A DNA stretch of 64,000 bases from Ruegeria sp. HKCCD8929. GTDB lineage: Bacteria > Pseudomonadota > Alphaproteobacteria > Rhodobacterales > Rhodobacteraceae. A program made the position numbers and the translations under genes. Under the pieces are notes generated by a model that made no database searches, had not been told where the DNA came from, and saw nothing but the letters and a program-made list of their open reading frames with translations. Positions 37,300 through 46,421 of the stretch are shown here, piece after piece (the stretch's first letter is position 1; each line of letters begins with the position of its first letter). The stretch covers positions 124,001 through 188,000 of the forward strand of contig NZ_WPZY01000006.1 of assembly GCF_013031405.1 (NCBI RefSeq), given 5' to 3'.

Positions 37300-37380
37300 C
37301 AGTCTAACAGGGAGGAAGTCTGTCCCCCTCACAGCACCTGAGCAAGGAAGGACAAAAACACTATCGCAGCCAAAGGTTAA
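37274..37380 (-). ncRNA. Candidate sRNA with an anti-Shine-Dalgarno loop
   Basis: Upstream of the UUCG terminator the minus strand forms GACAG/CTGTT closing the loop ACTTCCTCC (37324-37306). The loop is complementary to GGAGGAAGT-type ribosome-binding sites. Another short stem, CTCA/TGAG, lies 5' of it. The design recalls the CCUCCUCCC-loop sRNAs (CcsR/cuckoo) of Rhodobacter, but the sequence is not the same. The 5' end is not determined. Confidence 0.4.
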
Positions 37381-37426
37381 CTTTGTATGGTCTGGGTGGA
37401 TCGCTTAAACTTGAGGCATAACTTCA

Positions 37427-38974
37427 ATGGATGAAAAGATTTTCCTGGGCGGCGGTGGGCCGGATTATGGCGTGCAACAGGGGCTGGCCCTGAAATACGC
37501 AAACCGGCACGGTCTGATCGCGGGGGCCACGGGCACGGGCAAGACAGTGACTTTGCAGATCCTGGCCGAAGGATTTTCCAAGGCGGGCGTGCCGGTTTTC
37601 ATGGCCGACGTAAAGGGCGACCTGTCCGGATTGGCCAAGGCCGGGTCGCCCGAGCACAAACTTCACAATGCGTTTACCGAGCGAGCGCAGAAAATCGGGT
37701 TTGACGATTTCTCCTACGGTGCGTGCCCGGTGACCTTCTGGGATCTGTTCGGAGATCAGGGCCATCCCGTGCGCACCACGGTCACCGAAATGGGCCCGTT
37801 GCTGCTGTCGCGCCTGCTGGAACTGTCCGAGGCGCAGGAGGGTATTCTGAACATCGCTTTCCGTCTGGCCGATGAAGAGGGGATGGGGCTGCTGGACCTC
37901 AAGGACCTGCAGGCGCTGCTGGTCTGGATTGGCGAGAACCGCGCCGATCTGGCGCTGCGCTACGGCAATATCTCTCCCGCGTCGGTCGGCGCAATCCAGC
38001 GGCGGCTGCTGGTTCTTGAAAACCAGGGCGGCACCCGCTTGTTCGGCGAGCCCGCGCTGGAGCTGTCGGATCTGATGCGCACCGAGGCCGACGGGCGCGG
38101 TGTCGTGAACATTCTTGCGTCGGACAAGTTGATGGCGGCGCCCCGGCTCTATGCGACTTTCCTCCTGTGGCTGCTCAGCGAGCTGTTCGAGGAACTGACT
38201 GAAGTGGGCGATCCGGATAAACCCAAACTCGTGTTCTTTTTTGATGAGGCCCATCTGCTGTTCGAAGATGCCCCCAAGGTGTTGGTGGACAAGGTCGAGC
38301 AGGTGGCCCGTCTGATCCGGTCAAAGGGGGTTGGGGTCTACTTCATCACCCAGAACCCCGCGGACGTGCCCGAGGATATCCTCGGCCAGCTTGGCAACCG
38401 GGTACAGCACGCGCTGCGCGCATTTACCGCCCGGGACCGCAAGAACCTGCGTATGGCGGCGGAAACCTACCGTGAGAACCCGGCCTTCGATACCGAAGAG
38501 GCGATCCGCGAGGTCGGGGTGGGCGAGGCCGTCACCTCGATGCTGCAGAAAAAGGGTGTGCCGGGCATCGTGGAGCGCACGTTGATCCGCCCACCGGGTT
38601 CACAACTCGGGCCGATCACAGCGCAAGAGCGCAAAGCTGTGATCGCGGCATCCTCCATGGCCGGAAAATACGACACCGTGGTCGATCGGCGTTCGGCCTA
38701 CGAGGTTCTGGCCCAACGGGCCGAGCAGGCTGCACAGGCGGCAGAAAAGGCAGAAGCCGATGAGGTGGTTGAGGCGCAGTCACCGGCAGATCGGGAATAC
38801 GCCTCGGCCAGGCGGTTCACGGGAAGCAGGGTAGGGCGCTCAACAGCGCGGCGCAGCCACAAACGGGACACTTTTGCCACCGCAATGACCGCTGCCGTAA
38901 TCAAAGAATTGAAGGGCACCACTGGACGCCGGATTGTGCGCGGTATATTGGGTGGTCTGTTTCGTAACCGTTAA
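37427..38974 (+). CDS. HerA-like ATPase (DUF853)
   Basis: 515 residues of the FtsK/HerA ATPase superfamily, DUF853 subgroup. Walker A GATGTGKT at 33-40, Walker [13 protein letters not shown] at about 267-278, and the sensor region [29 protein letters not shown] in part. An alanine/glutamate-rich linker (about 425-450) and a basic end follow ([15 protein letters not shown]). E. coli YjgR is a homologue; the cellular role is not established, though HerA relatives translocate DNA. No nuclease partner (NurA) is adjacent. Confidence 0.9.
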   Translation: MDEKIFLGGGGPDYGVQQGLALKYANRHGLIAGATGTGKTVTLQILAEGFSKAGVPVFMADVKGDLSGLAKAGSPEHKLHNAFTERAQKIGFDDFSYGACPVTFWDLFGDQGHPVRTTVTEMGPLLLSRLLELSEAQEGILNIAFRLADEEGMGLLDLKDLQALLVWIGENRADLALRYGNISPASVGAIQRRLLVLENQGGTRLFGEPALELSDLMRTEADGRGVVNILASDKLMAAPRLYATFLLWLLSELFEELTEVGDPDKPKLVFFFDEAHLLFEDAPKVLVDKVEQVARLIRSKGVGVYFITQNPADVPEDILGQLGNRVQHALRAFTARDRKNLRMAAETYRENPAFDTEEAIREVGVGEAVTSMLQKKGVPGIVERTLIRPPGSQLGPITAQERKAVIAASSMAGKYDTVVDRRSAYEVLAQRAEQAAQAAEKAEADEVVEAQSPADREYASARRFTGSRVGRSTARRSHKRDTFATAMTAAVIKELKGTTGRRIVRGILGGLFRNR

Positions 38975-39035
38975 AGACAGGCGCACCGGCTGGATGATGT
39001 TCCGGCCGGTGCACATACGCTGACTTAATGTGGGA

Positions 39036-39284
39036 TCAGGTGGCCCGGCGGCGGCCTTCAGCTTTGCAAACCTTGTCCGCGGCGCGGCTGGTCATGCTTT
39101 CAGGATGCGCGATGGCTTCGTCCCAAAGGGTCGTATCGGAGGTGTAAAGCTGGCAGGTGACCGTGCCCTGAGGGGTTTCGACATTCACCGGCGTTGTTGC
39201 CAGATTTTCGCGCGTCGGGATGGCGCAGCCTGAAAGCGTGGCCGCAGAGATTACGATGAGAGTGGATTTGGAAAGAAAGGTCAT
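39036..39284 (-). CDS. Small lipoprotein, function unknown
   Basis: 82 residues with a lipoprotein signal peptide: MTFLSKSTLIVISAATLSGC, with the lipobox cysteine at position 20. The mature part is about 60 residues with two further cysteines (TCQLY, KVCKAEG) and a basic end (GRRRAT). No family recognised. Confidence 0.75.
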   Translation of the reverse strand: MTFLSKSTLIVISAATLSGCAIPTRENLATTPVNVETPQGTVTCQLYTSDTTLWDEAIAHPESMTSRAADKVCKAEGRRRAT

Positions 39285-39424
39285 GAGTGGCCTATTTTGT
39301 TACAGGGTTACCAGAGACGATCGTTACAAGTGCGGTAGAACCATATCGACAGGTGTGCTGGACGCTGTGCCTTATAACTTCAAAACCGCAAAAGTCGTTT
39401 AAATTTTCTGCGATCAGCAATCAA

Positions 39425-39455
39425 GAAGCCGCGCCGGATTTGTGGGCGCGGCTTC
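39425..39455 (-). terminator. Terminator of the liv operon
   Basis: A perfect 11-bp stem GAAGCCGCGCC/GGCGCGGCTTC with 9-nt loop, 22 bp after the livM stop codon on the minus strand. The T-tract is short (TTCTT). Confidence 0.7.
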
Positions 39456-39476
39456 AGCATTAGTTCCGATCCAGGT

Positions 39477-40781
39477 TCAGTGTTCCGGAATCAAACCTCG
39501 TGGGCTGAAGCGGAGAACCAGCAGCAGCACCAGCCCCATGGTCAGCAGACGCATATGGGCGGCGCTGTCGATCAGGTGCTCTTTGAGGGCGCTGCCATCG
39601 GCCATGCCGGATGTGATGACTTGCATCAGCCACAGCCCGATCGGCTCGACCTGTACCCAGAGGAACCAGATCAGCATCGCGCCCAGAACGGCGCCGAAAT
39701 TGTTGCCCGAGCCGCCCACGATCACCATCACCCAGATCAGGAAGGTGAAGCGCAGCGGCTGGTAAGTGCCCGGAGTCAGCTGTCCGTCCAGCGTCGTCAT
39801 CATCGCCCCGGCAATACCGCAGATGGCCGAACCCAGAACGAAGATCTGCAGGTGGCGGCGGGTGACATCCTTGCCCATCGCCTCAGCAGCCACCTCGTTG
39901 TCACGGATCGCACGCATCATGCGGCCCCAGGGGCTTTTGAGCGCCATCTGCGCCATCCAGAGCAGCACCAACAGCACGATGAGGAACAGCACCGAATAGC
40001 CCAGCTTGACATAGAGGGTCGAGGCGGTGACCGGGTCGAGGCCCAGACCGCTTGCCCGTTCGACAAAGCTTGGATCGTTCTGCAGGTCGATCTCGTATGG
40101 TACCGGACGGGGCAGGCCGATCACGTTCTTGACCCCGCGCGCCAGCCAGTCCTCGTTCTTGAGCACGGCGATGATGATCTCGGCAATCCCCAGCGTGGCG
40201 ATGGCCAGATAGTCCGAGCGCAGCCCCAATGCCGTCTTGCCGATCAGCCACGCAGCGCCCGCGGCCAGCAGACCGCCTGCGGGCCAGGCCAGCAGCACCG
40301 GCAGGCTCAGCCCGCCGATATTGCCTGCGGCGGCGGGGTTGATCGCCTCGACGGCGGCCACGTTCGGATCGAACACGCCACGATACAGGAAGAACCCGCC
40401 GATCATGATCGCAATCAACACCAGCATCCGGGTGCGCCCCTTGGGCATTTTCTTGGTCACGAACACGGCGGCCACCACGGTCGCGGCCCCCATCAGCAGT
40501 GCCAGCACGATGCCGATCCCTCCCGCACCCCATGCGCCTGCGGTCGGAGCGGCCGCGACCAGCACCACCGCCAGCCCGCCAAGCGCGACAAAGCCCATGA
40601 CGCCCACGTTGAACAGCCCGGCAAACCCCCATTGCAGGTTCACGCCAATGGCCATGATCGCCGAGATCAGCCCCATGTTCAGGATCAGGATGGCCGAGTT
40701 CCAGCTTTGCATGAACCCGGTCAACAGGATCAGACCACCGACGAGTAGAAAGAGAAGAGTATTTTTCACCGGCTCGCTCAT
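39477..40781 (-). CDS. livM: Branched-chain amino acid-type ABC permease LivM
   Basis: 434 residues, about ten membrane helices, with the LivM core (LQWGFAGLFNVGVMGFVALGG in part; RDNEVAAEAMGKDVTRRHLQIF as the coupling loop). It pairs with LivH in the inner membrane. It is longer than E. coli LivM core regions because of an extra hydrophobic segment near residues 90-130. Its ATG overlaps the livH stop codon by 4 bp. Confidence 0.93.
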   Translation of the reverse strand: MSEPVKNTLLFLLVGGLILLTGFMQSWNSAILILNMGLISAIMAIGVNLQWGFAGLFNVGVMGFVALGGLAVVLVAAAPTAGAWGAGGIGIVLALLMGAATVVAAVFVTKKMPKGRTRMLVLIAIMIGGFFLYRGVFDPNVAAVEAINPAAAGNIGGLSLPVLLAWPAGGLLAAGAAWLIGKTALGLRSDYLAIATLGIAEIIIAVLKNEDWLARGVKNVIGLPRPVPYEIDLQNDPSFVERASGLGLDPVTASTLYVKLGYSVLFLIVLLVLLWMAQMALKSPWGRMMRAIRDNEVAAEAMGKDVTRRHLQIFVLGSAICGIAGAMMTTLDGQLTPGTYQPLRFTFLIWVMVIVGGSGNNFGAVLGAMLIWFLWVQVEPIGLWLMQVITSGMADGSALKEHLIDSAAHMRLLTMGLVLLLVLRFSPRGLIPEH

Positions 40782-41791
40782 ACCGCTTTCCCCTTAAAGA
40801 GCCCGGTGGGCTTGTACAGAAGCACGATTAGCAGGATCACGAAGCTGACGGCAAATTTGTAGTCGGTGCTGAGCAGTTGCACGAGGCCCGACGGCGCCAG
40901 CGCGTCCGGCAGCACATAGGTCAGCACCTTCTTCCAGGCATAGGTGATCGTCACCTCGGAGAACGCAATGATGAACCCGCCCGCGATGGCGCCCAGCGGA
41001 TTGCCCAGACCGCCCACGATGGCCGAGGCAAAGATCGGCAGTAGCAACTGGAAATAGACGAAGGGCTTGAAGCTCTTGTCGAGCCCGTAAAGTACCCCGG
41101 CGGTGGTCGCCAGCGCTGCCACGATCAGCCACGTATACATCACCACCCGTTCCGGGTTGATGCCCGAAAGCAGTGCCAGATCCTCGTTGTCCGAGTAAGC
41201 CCGCATGGATTTTCCGGTGCGGGTCTTATTAAGAAACCAGAACAGCAGTGCAACGGCAATCACCGCAACAACCACGGTCAGGCCTTGCGTTGTCTTGATC
41301 GCCAACCCTTCTCGCAGGCCGGTCATCTCTTTGAAATCGCGCGCCGAAATCAGAAAGCGTTCGCCGTCAGCGAACCTCTGGTCGTTCGGACCGATGATGA
41401 ACCGCACGAGGCCGTTCATGATGAACATCACGCCCATCGACACGATCACTAGAATAACTGGCTTGGCCTTCTGTTCTCGGTAGAAATGATAGACCAGCCG
41501 GTCTGTGATCAGCACAAGCGCCATGCAGCCGAGGATGGCAACCGGCAGGGCCAGCAAGGCGGTGGGAAGCGGGCCAAGCCCGACACCCATGCTTTGCAGC
41601 CACCAGGTGACCAGAACGGCGATCATCGCGCCAAAGGCCATGGTATCGCCATGGGCGAAATTCGAAAACCGCAGGATGCCATAGATCAGCGTTACTCCCA
41701 GCGCGCCGAGGGCCAACTGGCTGCCATAGGCAATGGCGGGAACCAGAACGAAGTTGGAAAGCGCCACAATGGCGTTGAGGAAGTCCATCAA
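40778..41791 (-). CDS. livH: Branched-chain amino acid-type ABC permease LivH
   Basis: 337 residues, multi-pass permease with LivH landmarks: GALGVTLIYGILRFSNFAHG near the N-terminus, the coupling-loop sequence RAYSDNEDLALLSGINPERV, and GGLGNPLGAIAGGFIIAFSE. It overlaps the 129-codon upstream gene and livM by 4 bp each, so translation is coupled through all three. Confidence 0.94.
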   Translation of the reverse strand: MMDFLNAIVALSNFVLVPAIAYGSQLALGALGVTLIYGILRFSNFAHGDTMAFGAMIAVLVTWWLQSMGVGLGPLPTALLALPVAILGCMALVLITDRLVYHFYREQKAKPVILVIVSMGVMFIMNGLVRFIIGPNDQRFADGERFLISARDFKEMTGLREGLAIKTTQGLTVVVAVIAVALLFWFLNKTRTGKSMRAYSDNEDLALLSGINPERVVMYTWLIVAALATTAGVLYGLDKSFKPFVYFQLLLPIFASAIVGGLGNPLGAIAGGFIIAFSEVTITYAWKKVLTYVLPDALAPSGLVQLLSTDYKFAVSFVILLIVLLYKPTGLFKGKAV

Positions 41792-42177
41792 TTTTCCCTC
41801 TCACAATTACCAAATGTGGCCGTTGATATTGGTGCTCCGTCGGACGCCTGAGAGTGCTCACTAATTATTAATGACCCATCCTCGTAGATTGTAACCAATC
41901 CCGTAAGCCCAGTAACTGCACCGTTGATCAGCCAATCACGCCGCTTAGCCTGATCTTGAGTCAGTTCTTCTAAATCGACGAGAAAGCTCCTCGCTTCTAT
42001 TCGACCTTGTCCTGGCAACCGGTCGAAAATCCGCAATTTGGCTGTCAAAATCACACATTCTTCGTCCTTGGTACATGCCATGGAAGTCGTACAATCAAAT
42101 TTTTCGGCATTTCCAGCGTTAGCAGCGACCGACAAGAGACCCATAAATAGGAGGCGTGGGTTGAACGGATTCAACAT
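41788..42177 (-). CDS. Exported protein of unknown function inserted in the liv operon
   Basis: 129 residues. Hydrophobic N-terminus (NPRLLFMGLLSVAANAGNA) consistent with a signal peptide, then a soluble part with four cysteines (FDCTTSMACTKDEECVIL, FGNCEREN). No family recognised. It starts 6 bp after livF with a GGGAGGG ribosome site inside livF and overlaps livH by 4 bp. Codon use is clearly less GC-rich than in its neighbours, which suggests later insertion between livF and livH. Confidence 0.75.
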   Translation of the reverse strand: MLNPFNPRLLFMGLLSVAANAGNAEKFDCTTSMACTKDEECVILTAKLRIFDRLPGQGRIEARSFLVDLEELTQDQAKRRDWLINGAVTGLTGLVTIYEDGSLIISEHSQASDGAPISTATFGNCEREN

Positions 42178-42183
42178 CTTTCA

Positions 42184-43026
42184 TCACCCTCCCAAGAACG
42201 ACTTACGCACTTCCGGATCGGCCAACAGCTCCTTGCCGGTGCCGGTATAGGCATTCCGCCCCTGAACCAGCACATATCCCTTGTCCGCAATCTCGAGCGC
42301 CTGCCGCGCGTTTTGCTCGACCATCAGGATCGGCAGGCCGGTGCGGGATACTTCGATGATGCGGTCGAACAGTTCGTCCATGACAATGGGCGACACGCCT
42401 GCGGTGGGCTCATCCAGCATCAGCACCTTGGGCTTGGTCATCAGCGCCCGGCCAACGGCGACCTGCTGGCGTTGGCCGCCCGACAGCTCTCCGGCCGCCT
42501 GATCGCGCTTGTCTTTCAGGATCGGGAACAGTTCGAATACCTGCTCCATCGTATCCGAAAAGTCGTCGGTGCGGATGAAAGCGCCCATCTCGAGGTTCTC
42601 TTCCACCGTCATCGAGGTGAAGATGTTCGAGGTTTGGGGCACGAACCCCATGCCCTTGACGACCCGATCCTGCGGGCTGAGCTTGGTGATGTCCTCTCCG
42701 TCCAGACGCACTGAGCCGGACCGGACGTCGAGCATCCCGAACACCGCCTTCATCGCGGTGGACTTTCCGGCACCGTTCGGGCCGACGATGACCGCGATCT
42801 CGCCCTTGTCCACGGCGATGGTGCAATCATGCAGGATGTCGGGGCCCTTGCCGTAGCCGCCGGTCATGGTGTCACCGATCAGGAACGGCCCGCCGCCGAC
42901 ATAGTGGGTTTCGCCGCTTTCGCGATGGGCCGGGGTCATGGTGCCAATTCCTGCGGTGTTGGTAATCGTGGCATCCTTGTTGCCGTGGTCATCGTGATAG
43001 GGGTTGTCGCCTGAGCCGGGGGTCAT
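42184..43026 (-). CDS. livF: ABC transporter ATPase LivF with N-terminal extension
   Basis: 280 residues against the usual 230-240. Walker A GPNGAGKST, signature LSGGQRQQ, Walker B VLMLDEPTAGVSP and the H-loop region LMVEQNARQAL are intact. The first about 50 residues (MTPGSGDNPYHDDHGNKDAT...) are a polar, histidine-rich extension not seen in E. coli LivF. ATG 43026 overlaps the livG stop codon (ATGA); a later ATG near 42939 would remove part of the extension. Confidence 0.92.
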   Translation of the reverse strand: MTPGSGDNPYHDDHGNKDATITNTAGIGTMTPAHRESGETHYVGGGPFLIGDTMTGGYGKGPDILHDCTIAVDKGEIAVIVGPNGAGKSTAMKAVFGMLDVRSGSVRLDGEDITKLSPQDRVVKGMGFVPQTSNIFTSMTVEENLEMGAFIRTDDFSDTMEQVFELFPILKDKRDQAAGELSGGQRQQVAVGRALMTKPKVLMLDEPTAGVSPIVMDELFDRIIEVSRTGLPILMVEQNARQALEIADKGYVLVQGRNAYTGTGKELLADPEVRKSFLGG

Positions 43027-43811
43027 TCCTGCGCCTCCAGCTGATCCTTGTTTTTCAGACCGGTGCCCAGATAGGCCTCGATCACGTGCTCGTTGGCCTT
43101 GATCTCGTCCAGCGTGCCCTCGGCCAGCACCTTGCCCTCGGCCATACAGATCACCGGATCGCACAGGCGGCCGATGAAATCCATGTCATGCTCGATAACG
43201 ACAAAGGTATAGCCGCGTTCCTTGTTCAGCCGGATGATCGCATCGCCGATGGTGTTCAGAAGCGTCCGGTTCACGCCGGCGCCGACCTCATCCAGAAACA
43301 CGATCTGGGCGTCCACCATCATGGTGCGGCCCAGTTCAAGCAGCTTCTTCTGCCCGCCCGAGACCTGACCCGCCTTGTGATCAGCCAGATGTTCGATGGT
43401 CAGGAACTCGAGTACCTCGTCCGCCTTCGCCTTGAGCGCGCGTTCCTCATCAGCGATCCGCTTGCGCCCGAACCAGGTGTTCCACAGCGATTCCCCCGAT
43501 TGTAAACCCGGCACCATCATCAGGTTTTCGCGGCAGCTCATCGACGAGAACTCATGCGCGATCTGAAAGGTGCGCAGCAAACCCTTGTGGAACAGCTCAT
43601 GCGGCGGCAGGCCAGTGATGTCTTCGTCCGCCATGGTGACACGGCCCGATGTCGGTGGCAGAACACCCGCAATCACGTTGAAAAGAGTGGTCTTTCCGGC
43701 TCCGTTCGGGCCGATCAGCCCGGTGATGGAGCCTTTGGTGATCTCCAGCGACGCGCCGTCCACCGCGTGAAACCCGCCGAAATGCTTATGCACGTCCTCA
43801 ACGACGATCAT
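43023..43811 (-). CDS. livG: ABC transporter ATPase LivG
   Basis: 262 residues. Walker A GPNGAGKTT, signature VSGGQKKLLELG, Walker B IVFLDEVGAGVN (the usual DEP is DEV) and H-loop FVVIEHDMDF. It energises LivHM together with LivF, with which it overlaps by 4 bp. Confidence 0.94.
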   Translation of the reverse strand: MIVVEDVHKHFGGFHAVDGASLEITKGSITGLIGPNGAGKTTLFNVIAGVLPPTSGRVTMADEDITGLPPHELFHKGLLRTFQIAHEFSSMSCRENLMMVPGLQSGESLWNTWFGRKRIADEERALKAKADEVLEFLTIEHLADHKAGQVSGGQKKLLELGRTMMVDAQIVFLDEVGAGVNRTLLNTIGDAIIRLNKERGYTFVVIEHDMDFIGRLCDPVICMAEGKVLAEGTLDEIKANEHVIEAYLGTGLKNKDQLEAQE

Positions 43812-43900
43812 GTGTTCCCCCAGCCGCTTCGCTTTGGCGCGGCCCTGTTGTTTGTTGCCTCATCCCCCGAAAAGAGAGGTGCGGCCTTTTGTCATTGAAA

Positions 43901-43926
43901 CAGCCCGGACACAAGGGCCCGGGCTG
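43901..43926 (-). terminator. Hairpin between livK and livG (attenuator)
   Basis: CAGCCCGG/CCGGGCTG, 8-bp stem, followed on the minus strand by TTTCAATG. The weak T-tract suggests partial termination, giving more livK message than livGFHM, as is usual for binding-protein genes. Confidence 0.55.
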
Positions 43927-43953
43927 CTCAAAGGTCAGATCATTGTTGCAAGA

Positions 43954-45150
43954 TCAGCGGAATTTGACGGTGGTGATCTTACCGTCCTTGATCTCGTACT
44001 GACGGTAGTTGCCGGCGCTTTCGCCGGGGCCGATCAGTTCAACCGCGGTGGCGCCGACATAGTCCACATCGCCGCCATCCTTGAGGATCTGCAGCGCCTT
44101 GGCCAGCTCACCGGGGTAGATCTTTTCACCCGGCTCGTTAGCCACGTCCATGACCTTAGCGGCGTAGTCCGCAGGCGCTTTCGAGTTCGCCGCCTGCATG
44201 GCCAGCATGATCAGAGCGGCAGCATCGTAGGATTCGCCTACGAACGACGAGGTGCCGTCGAACCCGTTGGCCTCACCCATCGCCTGGATGGTGGCGGCAC
44301 CCGGGCTGTCCGTGCCGGGAAGTTGTCCGGTCGATCCGTCGATTTCCGAGCCGAAATCATCTTCCAGCTTGGCTCCATACATACCGTCCGGGAAGTGGAA
44401 GGTGTCGAACGCGCCGGAGTCGAGCGCCGCGCGCATGATGCCCGAGCCACCCTGATCGACGTAACCCGCGATCACCAATTTTTCGCCACCCGCCGCGGCC
44501 AGAGCGCCGACCTCGGCCGAATAGTCGGCCTTGCCGTCTTCATGTGCGGCGGCAATGGTCACCGTGCCGCCTGCCGCTTCGAACGCCTGCTGGAAGCTGT
44601 CCGCCAGACCCTTGCCATAGTCGTTGTTGGTGTAGGTCAGTGCGACTTCCTTGACGCCCTGTTCCATCAGCACGTCGGTCATCACCTGACCCTGACGTGC
44701 ATCCGACGGCGCAGTGCGGAAGAACAGGCCGTTGTCTTCGGCGGTCGAAAGCGCGGGCGAGGTGGCAGAGGGTGAGATCATTACCATGCCGTTCGGCAGC
44801 GCCACGTTCGACAGGATTGCACCGGTCACACCCGAGCAGTCGCCGCCGACGATGCCGTCAACACCGTCCGAGGTGATCAGACGCTCGGCGGCTGCGGTGG
44901 CCGCGCCGGAATCGATGCAGGTCGAGTCGGCCCGCACGGCCGAGACCGTGGCGCTGTCGAGCAGCAGGCCGCTGTCGGTAACTTCCTTCATCGCCAACTC
45001 TGCCGCGTCCGCCATCGGCGGGGTCAGCGATTCAATCGGGCCGGTGAAGCCATAGATGATGCCCAGTTTCACTTCCTTGGCGTGGCCGTCAGCAAAGGCG
45101 GCACCAGTCAAAAGCGCAGTGGCCGCAGTGGCCGTGAGCAGTTTTTTCAT
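43954..45150 (-). CDS. livK: Periplasmic amino acid-binding protein (LivK/Peripla_BP_6)
   Basis: 398 residues. The signal peptide MKKLLTATAATALLTGAAFADG leads into a type I periplasmic-binding fold: VKLGIIYGFTGPIESLTPPM, the GVDGIVGGDCSGVTGAILS segment and LTYTNNDYGKG. It is first in the operon and captures substrate for LivHMGF. The family also binds amides, urea and other ligands, so branched-chain specificity is only the default assumption. Confidence 0.9.
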   Translation of the reverse strand: MKKLLTATAATALLTGAAFADGHAKEVKLGIIYGFTGPIESLTPPMADAAELAMKEVTDSGLLLDSATVSAVRADSTCIDSGAATAAAERLITSDGVDGIVGGDCSGVTGAILSNVALPNGMVMISPSATSPALSTAEDNGLFFRTAPSDARQGQVMTDVLMEQGVKEVALTYTNNDYGKGLADSFQQAFEAAGGTVTIAAAHEDGKADYSAEVGALAAAGGEKLVIAGYVDQGGSGIMRAALDSGAFDTFHFPDGMYGAKLEDDFGSEIDGSTGQLPGTDSPGAATIQAMGEANGFDGTSSFVGESYDAAALIMLAMQAANSKAPADYAAKVMDVANEPGEKIYPGELAKALQILKDGGDVDYVGATAVELIGPGESAGNYRQYEIKDGKITTVKFR

Positions 45151-45317
45151 GAGGTTACTCCCTTATTGGAACGTATTCGTTCTGCCCGAACCCTAGGCAA
45201 GCCTTCGCAAAAATAAAAGCCCTAACGAAAAAGTGCCTTTGCGTGATCCCGCGGGCTTGGTTTGATTGGGACAGCCGGACATTCAAGTCCCGGTGTCCAT
45301 GTGCGGAGCGGTTGGCC

Positions 45318-46412
45318 ATGCGTCTCTTTCCAATGATTCTGATATGGTTTTGCGCGGCGTCTCAGGTCGCGGCGCAAGCAATTGAAACCAGTGAAGGAAA
45401 GGCGCGCCTCACGCAGGTTGTGGGCGGGTTGGATACTCCGTGGGCCATCGGTCTGCTTCCAGGGGGCGGGTTTCTGGTCACCGAGCGGGATGGTCGCCTG
45501 CTCCATGTCAGCGGCGGCACCGTGCACAAGGTCGCGGGTGTTCCGAAAGTGCACGTTTCGGGGCAGGGCGGGTTGCTTGACGTGACAATCCCGCGCGATT
45601 TTGCCCGGACACGCGAGGTTTTTCTGACATTTTCCAAAAAGCAGTCAGGTGGCGCGGGTACGGCTTTGGCGATTGGTCGACTGAGTGCCGACGGCAAACG
45701 CCTGACCAACCTGCGCACCGTGTTCGAGGCCGCACCGGGTGGCAGCGGCGGGCGTCACTTCGGCAGCCGCGTGGTCGAGGCGCGTGACGGCACGCTGTTT
45801 GTCACGATCGGTGACAGGGGCGATCGCCCCTCTGTGCAGGATCGGTCAAATCACAATGGGACGATCATCAGAATCAACCGCGACGGTTCGGTGCCTGCCG
45901 ACAATCCCTTTGCCGGGCAGGCAGGGGTTCGGCCCGAGATTTGGTCCTACGGCCACCGCAACCCGCAGGGCGCGGCGCTGGATTTGCAAGGGCGGCTCTG
46001 GACCGCCGAACACGGCGCCAAGGGCGGGGACGAGGTGAATCGCATCCGCAAGGGCGCGAATTTCGGCTGGCCGGTGATTTCCTACGGTGTGCATTATTCT
46101 GGCAAGAAGATCGGCGAAGGCACTACGAAAACGGGGATGGAGCAGCCGGAATTCTACTGGGACCCGTCCATCGCGCCTTCGGGGCTGATGGTCTATTCCG
46201 GCAAGCTCTGGCCCGCGTGGAGGGGGGACATTTTTGTGGGCTCGCTGAAATTCGACTACATCTCGCGGCTGGAGGGCAACCGGGTGCGTGAGGTTGAGCA
46301 GATCAAAGGCCCGGAGACCGAGCGCGTGCGCGACATCGTCGAGGCGCCAGACGGCTCAATCTGGTTCATCTCCGTGGGGCAGGGGGCGGTTTACAGGATG
46401 ACGCCTGAGTAA
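45318..46412 (+). CDS. PQQ-dependent aldose sugar dehydrogenase family protein
   Basis: 364 residues. Signal peptide MRLFPMILIWFCAASQVAAQ, then a six-bladed beta-propeller of the soluble glucose/sorbosone dehydrogenase family (YliI/Asd). Landmarks are LDTPWAIGLLPGG, FVTIGDRGDR, YGHRNPQGAALD and AEHGAKGGDEVNRI, which carries the calcium and PQQ contacts. It oxidises free aldoses in the periplasm if PQQ is available; no PQQ synthesis genes are in the window. The start at 45318 puts the signal peptide at the N-terminus; the frame is open to 45243. Confidence 0.9.
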   Translation: MRLFPMILIWFCAASQVAAQAIETSEGKARLTQVVGGLDTPWAIGLLPGGGFLVTERDGRLLHVSGGTVHKVAGVPKVHVSGQGGLLDVTIPRDFARTREVFLTFSKKQSGGAGTALAIGRLSADGKRLTNLRTVFEAAPGGSGGRHFGSRVVEARDGTLFVTIGDRGDRPSVQDRSNHNGTIIRINRDGSVPADNPFAGQAGVRPEIWSYGHRNPQGAALDLQGRLWTAEHGAKGGDEVNRIRKGANFGWPVISYGVHYSGKKIGEGTTKTGMEQPEFYWDPSIAPSGLMVYSGKLWPAWRGDIFVGSLKFDYISRLEGNRVREVEQIKGPETERVRDIVEAPDGSIWFISVGQGAVYRMTPE

Positions 46413-46421
46413 TAAGTGCGA

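Noticed and set aside
37300..37426. SRP (4.5S) RNA gene
   Set aside because: An AAGGAAGGA-like stretch recalls the SRP tip, but the conserved CAGGTCCGGAAGGAAGCAGC-type tip and long hairpin are absent.
38983..39012. Hairpin GCACCGGC/GCCGGTGC after the HerA-like gene as a terminator
   Set aside because: The stem is good, but there is no T-tract on either strand, so termination cannot be supported.
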